A stretch of 64,000 bases of DNA from JADJYF01 sp965278995. Lineage in GTDB: Bacteria > Pseudomonadota > Gammaproteobacteria > Ga0077536. Below the pieces are notes generated by a model that had not been told where the DNA came from, ran no database searches, and worked only from the letters and a program-made list of their open reading frames with translations. The stretch covers positions 2,604,001 to 2,668,000 of the forward strand of contig OZ257136.1 of the NCBI GenBank assembly GCA_965278995.1, given 5' to 3'. The position numbers and the translations under genes are program-made. Positions within the stretch are counted from its first letter, which is position 1. Every line of letters starts with the position of its first letter. Positions 61,466 to 64,000 of the stretch are shown here, in pieces.

Positions 61466-62206
61466 GTGCACGCGATCATCCTCGCCGCCGGTATTGGCAA
61501 GCGCCTCCAGCATGCCCGCCCCGCGCCTAAGTGCCTGCTCGAATTCGGCGGCGTCAGTCTGCTTACCCGGCACCTCGACAATCTCGCCGGTCTTGGCGTC
61601 GATCAGGTCACGCTCTGCGTCGGTTACGAGGCCGATCAGATTGCGCGCGCACTCGAGGGTCGCGTCAGCCCAAACGTACTACTACAACATAATCCACTCC
61701 ACTCGCTCGGATCGTCGATCAGCCTGTGGGCAGTACGTCAAAGTCTGCTGTGTGGCGACGACATCGTGCTGATGGACGCCGACGTGCTGTATCACCGGGC
61801 CATCCTCGCGCGTCTGCTGGCGAGTCCGAAGCGCAACTGCTTTCTGATCGATCGCGATTTCACGCCCGGCGACGAGCCAGTCAAAATCTGCCTGCGTGAC
61901 AACCGTATCGTCGAGTTCCGCAAACAGCTCGCCCCCGACCTCCGCTATGATGCGGTAGGTGAATCAGTCGGCTTCTTCAAGTTCAGCGCGGATGGCGCGC
62001 TTCGACTGGCCCGCCTGCTGGCTGGCTATGTCGCCGATGGCCGCCGCGAGCAACCGCACGAGGAAGCACTGCGCGATCTGGCACTCGCCGATCCTGCTGC
62101 CATTGGCATCGAAGACATCAGCGGTTTGCCCTGGATTGAAATCGATTTCCCTGCGGACCTGAACCGCGCCACCCAGGACATCCTGCCGGCCCTCGATGAG
62201 CACTGA
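61466..62206 (+). CDS. Nucleotidyltransferase, LicC/IMPCT-like
   Basis: The 246-residue protein starts at GTG and has the sugar-nucleotidyltransferase signature IILAAGIGKRL, then PKCLLEFGG, then VLMDADVLY with the metal-binding Asp. The NPLHSLGSSISLW segment resembles phosphocholine and inositol-phosphate cytidylyltransferases. It overlaps the PEP mutase gene by 11 bases. Together with the CDP-alcohol phosphatidyltransferase it may activate a headgroup or acceptor. Confidence 0.82.
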   Translation: MHAIILAAGIGKRLQHARPAPKCLLEFGGVSLLTRHLDNLAGLGVDQVTLCVGYEADQIARALEGRVSPNVLLQHNPLHSLGSSISLWAVRQSLLCGDDIVLMDADVLYHRAILARLLASPKRNCFLIDRDFTPGDEPVKICLRDNRIVEFRKQLAPDLRYDAVGESVGFFKFSADGALRLARLLAGYVADGRREQPHEEALRDLALADPAAIGIEDISGLPWIEIDFPADLNRATQDILPALDEH

Positions 62207-63848
62207 ACACTTATCTCCAACCCTGTCGCGCACCACCCAGCTGCGTCGCCTGCTGGACTCGTCGGAACTCGAGTTCATCCTCGAGGCGCATAACGGCATC
62301 AGCGCGCGCATTGTCGAGGAAGCCGGCTTCAAGGGTATCTGGGCCAGTGGACTCGCACTGTCGGCGCAGTTCGGCGTGCGCGATAACAACGAGGCGAGCT
62401 GGACCCAGGTCGTGGACATGGTCGAGTTCATGGCCGATGTCACCCATATACCGATACTGCTCGATGGCGATACGGGCTACGGCAACTTCAATAATATGCG
62501 CAGGTTGGTGCGCAAACTGGAACAGCGTGGCGTAGCCGGTGTCTGCATCGAAGACAAACTGTTCCCCAAAACCAACAGCTTCATCGACGGTGAGCGTCAG
62601 GAGCTTGCCGACGTCGACGAATTCTGCGGCAAGATCGCGGCAGGCAAGGATTCTCAGACGGACGACGATTTCTGTATCGTGGCAAGGGTCGAAGCCTATA
62701 TCGCCGGTTGGGATACAGCGGAGGCTTTGCGCCGCGCCGAGGCTTACCATCGCGCCGGTGCCGACGCAATCCTCATTCACAGCGCCTGGTCCAAACCCGA
62801 TCAAATCCTCGATTTCGCGCAGGTCTGGGCCAATCGCGCGCCACTCGTGATCGTGCCGACCAAGTACTACAGCACGCCGACCGAGGTGTTCAAACGTGCT
62901 GGCGTGAGTGTCGTCATCTGGGCCAATCATCTGATCCGAAGCGCAGTCGATGCGATGCAGGAAACTGCCCGACACATTCACAGCGCGCAGACCTTGATCG
63001 ATGTCGAGGATCAGGTTGCCAGTGTGAAAGAGATTTTCCGCCTGCAGGGCGCCGATGAGCTGGCGGCAGCCGAGCGGCGCTACTTTCTCGGCTCGCGCCG
63101 CGACCCTGTCGCCATCGTGCTGGCCGCAAGCCGCGGCGACGGCCTCGATACACTGACGGCCGCAAGGCCCAAAGTCATGTTGCCGGTCAACGGCAAACCG
63201 CTGCTCGCGCGCCTGGTCGAGCGCTGTAAGAAACAGCAGGTCGAACCCGTGGTGGTCGTCGCCGGCTACAAGGCCGATACCATCGATGTGTCAGGCATTG
63301 AAATAGTCGTCAACGAACGCTATGACGAGACTGGCGAACTTGCGTCGCTGATGTGTGCGAGGCACTTGTTCCGCGACGACATGGTTATCCTCTACGGCGA
63401 TCTGATTTTCCGCAGTTACATACTGCGTGGGCTCATCGAATCTGATCGCGATCTCACGGTCGTCGTCGATTCGCAGCCGGCAGCGCGGGTGGCGTCAGGC
63501 GCACCGGACTATGCCTACTGTTCGACCGCGGACGATCGCTCGCTGTGGGGTCAGGACGTATTGCTCGAATCCATCGCGCATGAATCAATGCGCGGTACGC
63601 GCAGCGCCGATGGCCGCTGGATAGGCATGCTGCGAACACGCGCTCGCGGCCAGTTGTGGTTGACCGAGAGCCTTGATGCTCTGGCTGAACGAAACGATTT
63701 TTCTCAGCTCAGCATGCACGATCTGTTGAATCATATTGTTGCGCAGGGGCATCCGATCCGGGTCATCTATGTGCATGGACACTGGCTCGACGTCAATTCG
63801 CTGACCGACCTCGAAGACGCCGGCGAGTTCACCGCAGGCCAGCGCTGA
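62196..63848 (+). CDS. pepM: PEP mutase fused to a nucleotidyltransferase
   Basis: The 550-residue protein has an N-terminal PEP mutase domain (about 12-300) with HNGISARIVEEAGF, the metal site LLDGDTGYGN, and the diagnostic motif EDKLFPKTNS (119-128), which separates PEP mutases from isocitrate-lyase-like relatives. It makes phosphonopyruvate from PEP, forming the C-P bond. The C-terminal domain (about 312-545) is a nucleotidyltransferase with VLAASRGDGL instead of LAAGxGxRL, then RPKVMLPVNGKPLL and LYGDLIF. It resembles the PntC-type fusion that makes CMP-aminoethylphosphonate, so activation of a phosphonate is likely. Confidence 0.93.
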   Translation: MSTEHLSPTLSRTTQLRRLLDSSELEFILEAHNGISARIVEEAGFKGIWASGLALSAQFGVRDNNEASWTQVVDMVEFMADVTHIPILLDGDTGYGNFNNMRRLVRKLEQRGVAGVCIEDKLFPKTNSFIDGERQELADVDEFCGKIAAGKDSQTDDDFCIVARVEAYIAGWDTAEALRRAEAYHRAGADAILIHSAWSKPDQILDFAQVWANRAPLVIVPTKYYSTPTEVFKRAGVSVVIWANHLIRSAVDAMQETARHIHSAQTLIDVEDQVASVKEIFRLQGADELAAAERRYFLGSRRDPVAIVLAASRGDGLDTLTAARPKVMLPVNGKPLLARLVERCKKQQVEPVVVVAGYKADTIDVSGIEIVVNERYDETGELASLMCARHLFRDDMVILYGDLIFRSYILRGLIESDRDLTVVVDSQPAARVASGAPDYAYCSTADDRSLWGQDVLLESIAHESMRGTRSADGRWIGMLRTRARGQLWLTESLDALAERNDFSQLSMHDLLNHIVAQGHPIRVIYVHGHWLDVNSLTDLEDAGEFTAGQR

Positions 63849-63859
63849 GAGTCGCCCCC

Positions 63860-64000
63860 ATGATGCACGCCCGCGATTTCGTCGACAGCGCACGCGAACG
63901 CGGATACAGCTGGTACGCCGGTGTACCGTGCTCCTATCTCACCCCATTCATCAACTTCGTGATCGGCGATCGCCGACTGAATTATGTCTCCGCCGCCAAC
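63860..64000 (+). CDS. Phosphonopyruvate decarboxylase, N-terminal part (cut by window end)
   Basis: The first 47 residues are visible: MMHARDFVDSARERG, then YSWYAGVPCSYLTPFINFVI, ending YVSAAN. The GVPCSYLTPFIN phrase is characteristic of the N-terminal thiamine-diphosphate-binding domain of phosphonopyruvate decarboxylase, which makes phosphonoacetaldehyde and pulls the PEP mutase equilibrium forward. It starts 11 bases after the pepM stop. An aminotransferase gene would be expected beyond the window. Confidence 0.9.
   Translation, partial: MMHARDFVDSARERGYSWYAGVPCSYLTPFINFVIGDRRLNYVSAAN

Overview
The window looks like a chromosomal segment of an uncultured or little-studied gammaproteobacterium. 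The base composition is GC-rich and the genes are densely packed. The strongest taxonomic clue is one long syntenic block (about 20.6-38.6 kb) with the order fimU/T-pilV-pilW-pilX-pilY1-pilE-ispH-lspA-ribF-murJ-rpsT-proB-obg-rpmA-rplU-ispB. This is essentially the Pseudomonas order, but without ileS and fkpB. Two tRNA genes, Thr(CGT) and Pro(CGG), are present. No rRNA, CRISPR array, transposase or prophage structural gene was seen.

Layout. 0-9 kb: catabolic and oxidative genes, namely a hydantoinase/carboxylase A-B pair with a tiny cysteine-rich third protein, a periplasmic PQQ-type beta-propeller dehydrogenase, a luciferase-like monooxygenase and a Baeyer-Villiger monooxygenase. 9-10.3 kb: a double VanZ-like membrane protein. 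10.4-15 kb: an accessory-looking patch. It has a three-gene operon (four-helix membrane protein; HExxH plus lysozyme-like protein; lipoprotein), two members of which share a peptidoglycan-binding-like C-terminal domain, and a converging FRG-domain gene. 15-20.5 kb: a thiolase-like/DUF35 pair, tRNA-Thr, small proteins, an ECF42-type sigma factor with its DGPF partner, a palindromic repeat, and a cysteine-free Fur-family regulator with a candidate operator. 20.6-29.9 kb: type IV pilus minor pilins, PilY1 and PilE. 29.9-38.7 kb: the housekeeping block (isoprenoids, lipoprotein processing, flavin, lipid II flipping, ribosomal proteins, proline). 38.7-50.8 kb: tRNA-Pro, a TsdA-like dihaem cytochrome with a Tat-exported DsrE-like partner, hydrolases, RlmJ, a GldA-GldF-GldG-DUF4340 ABC system, a metallo-beta-lactamase-fold protein, another luciferase-like oxidoreductase and an azoreductase. 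50.9-55.8 kb: an aminoglycoside-phosphotransferase-fold kinase and an acyl-CoA dehydrogenase flanking a NYN-LOTUS gene, then a repeat-rich intergenic stretch, then NnrU.

The most interesting region is 55.99 kb to the end. It joins a squalene/phytoene-synthase-family gene, a hopanoid-type nucleosidase (HpnG-like), a CDP-alcohol phosphatidyltransferase, HpnA, an HpnL-like membrane protein, a 2-oxoglutarate oxygenase, a stand-alone nucleotidyltransferase, a PEP mutase fused to a nucleotidyltransferase, and the start of phosphonopyruvate decarboxylase. Read as a pathway: PEP to phosphonopyruvate to phosphonoacetaldehyde (then probably aminoethylphosphonate, encoded beyond the window), cytidylyl activation, and transfer to a lipid alcohol. 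The hopanoid-associated genes raise the possibility that the acceptor is an isoprenoid lipid. That link is inference; the individual enzyme families are well supported by motifs.

All function calls come from reading the sequence and recalling family features. No database search, alignment or structure prediction was run.
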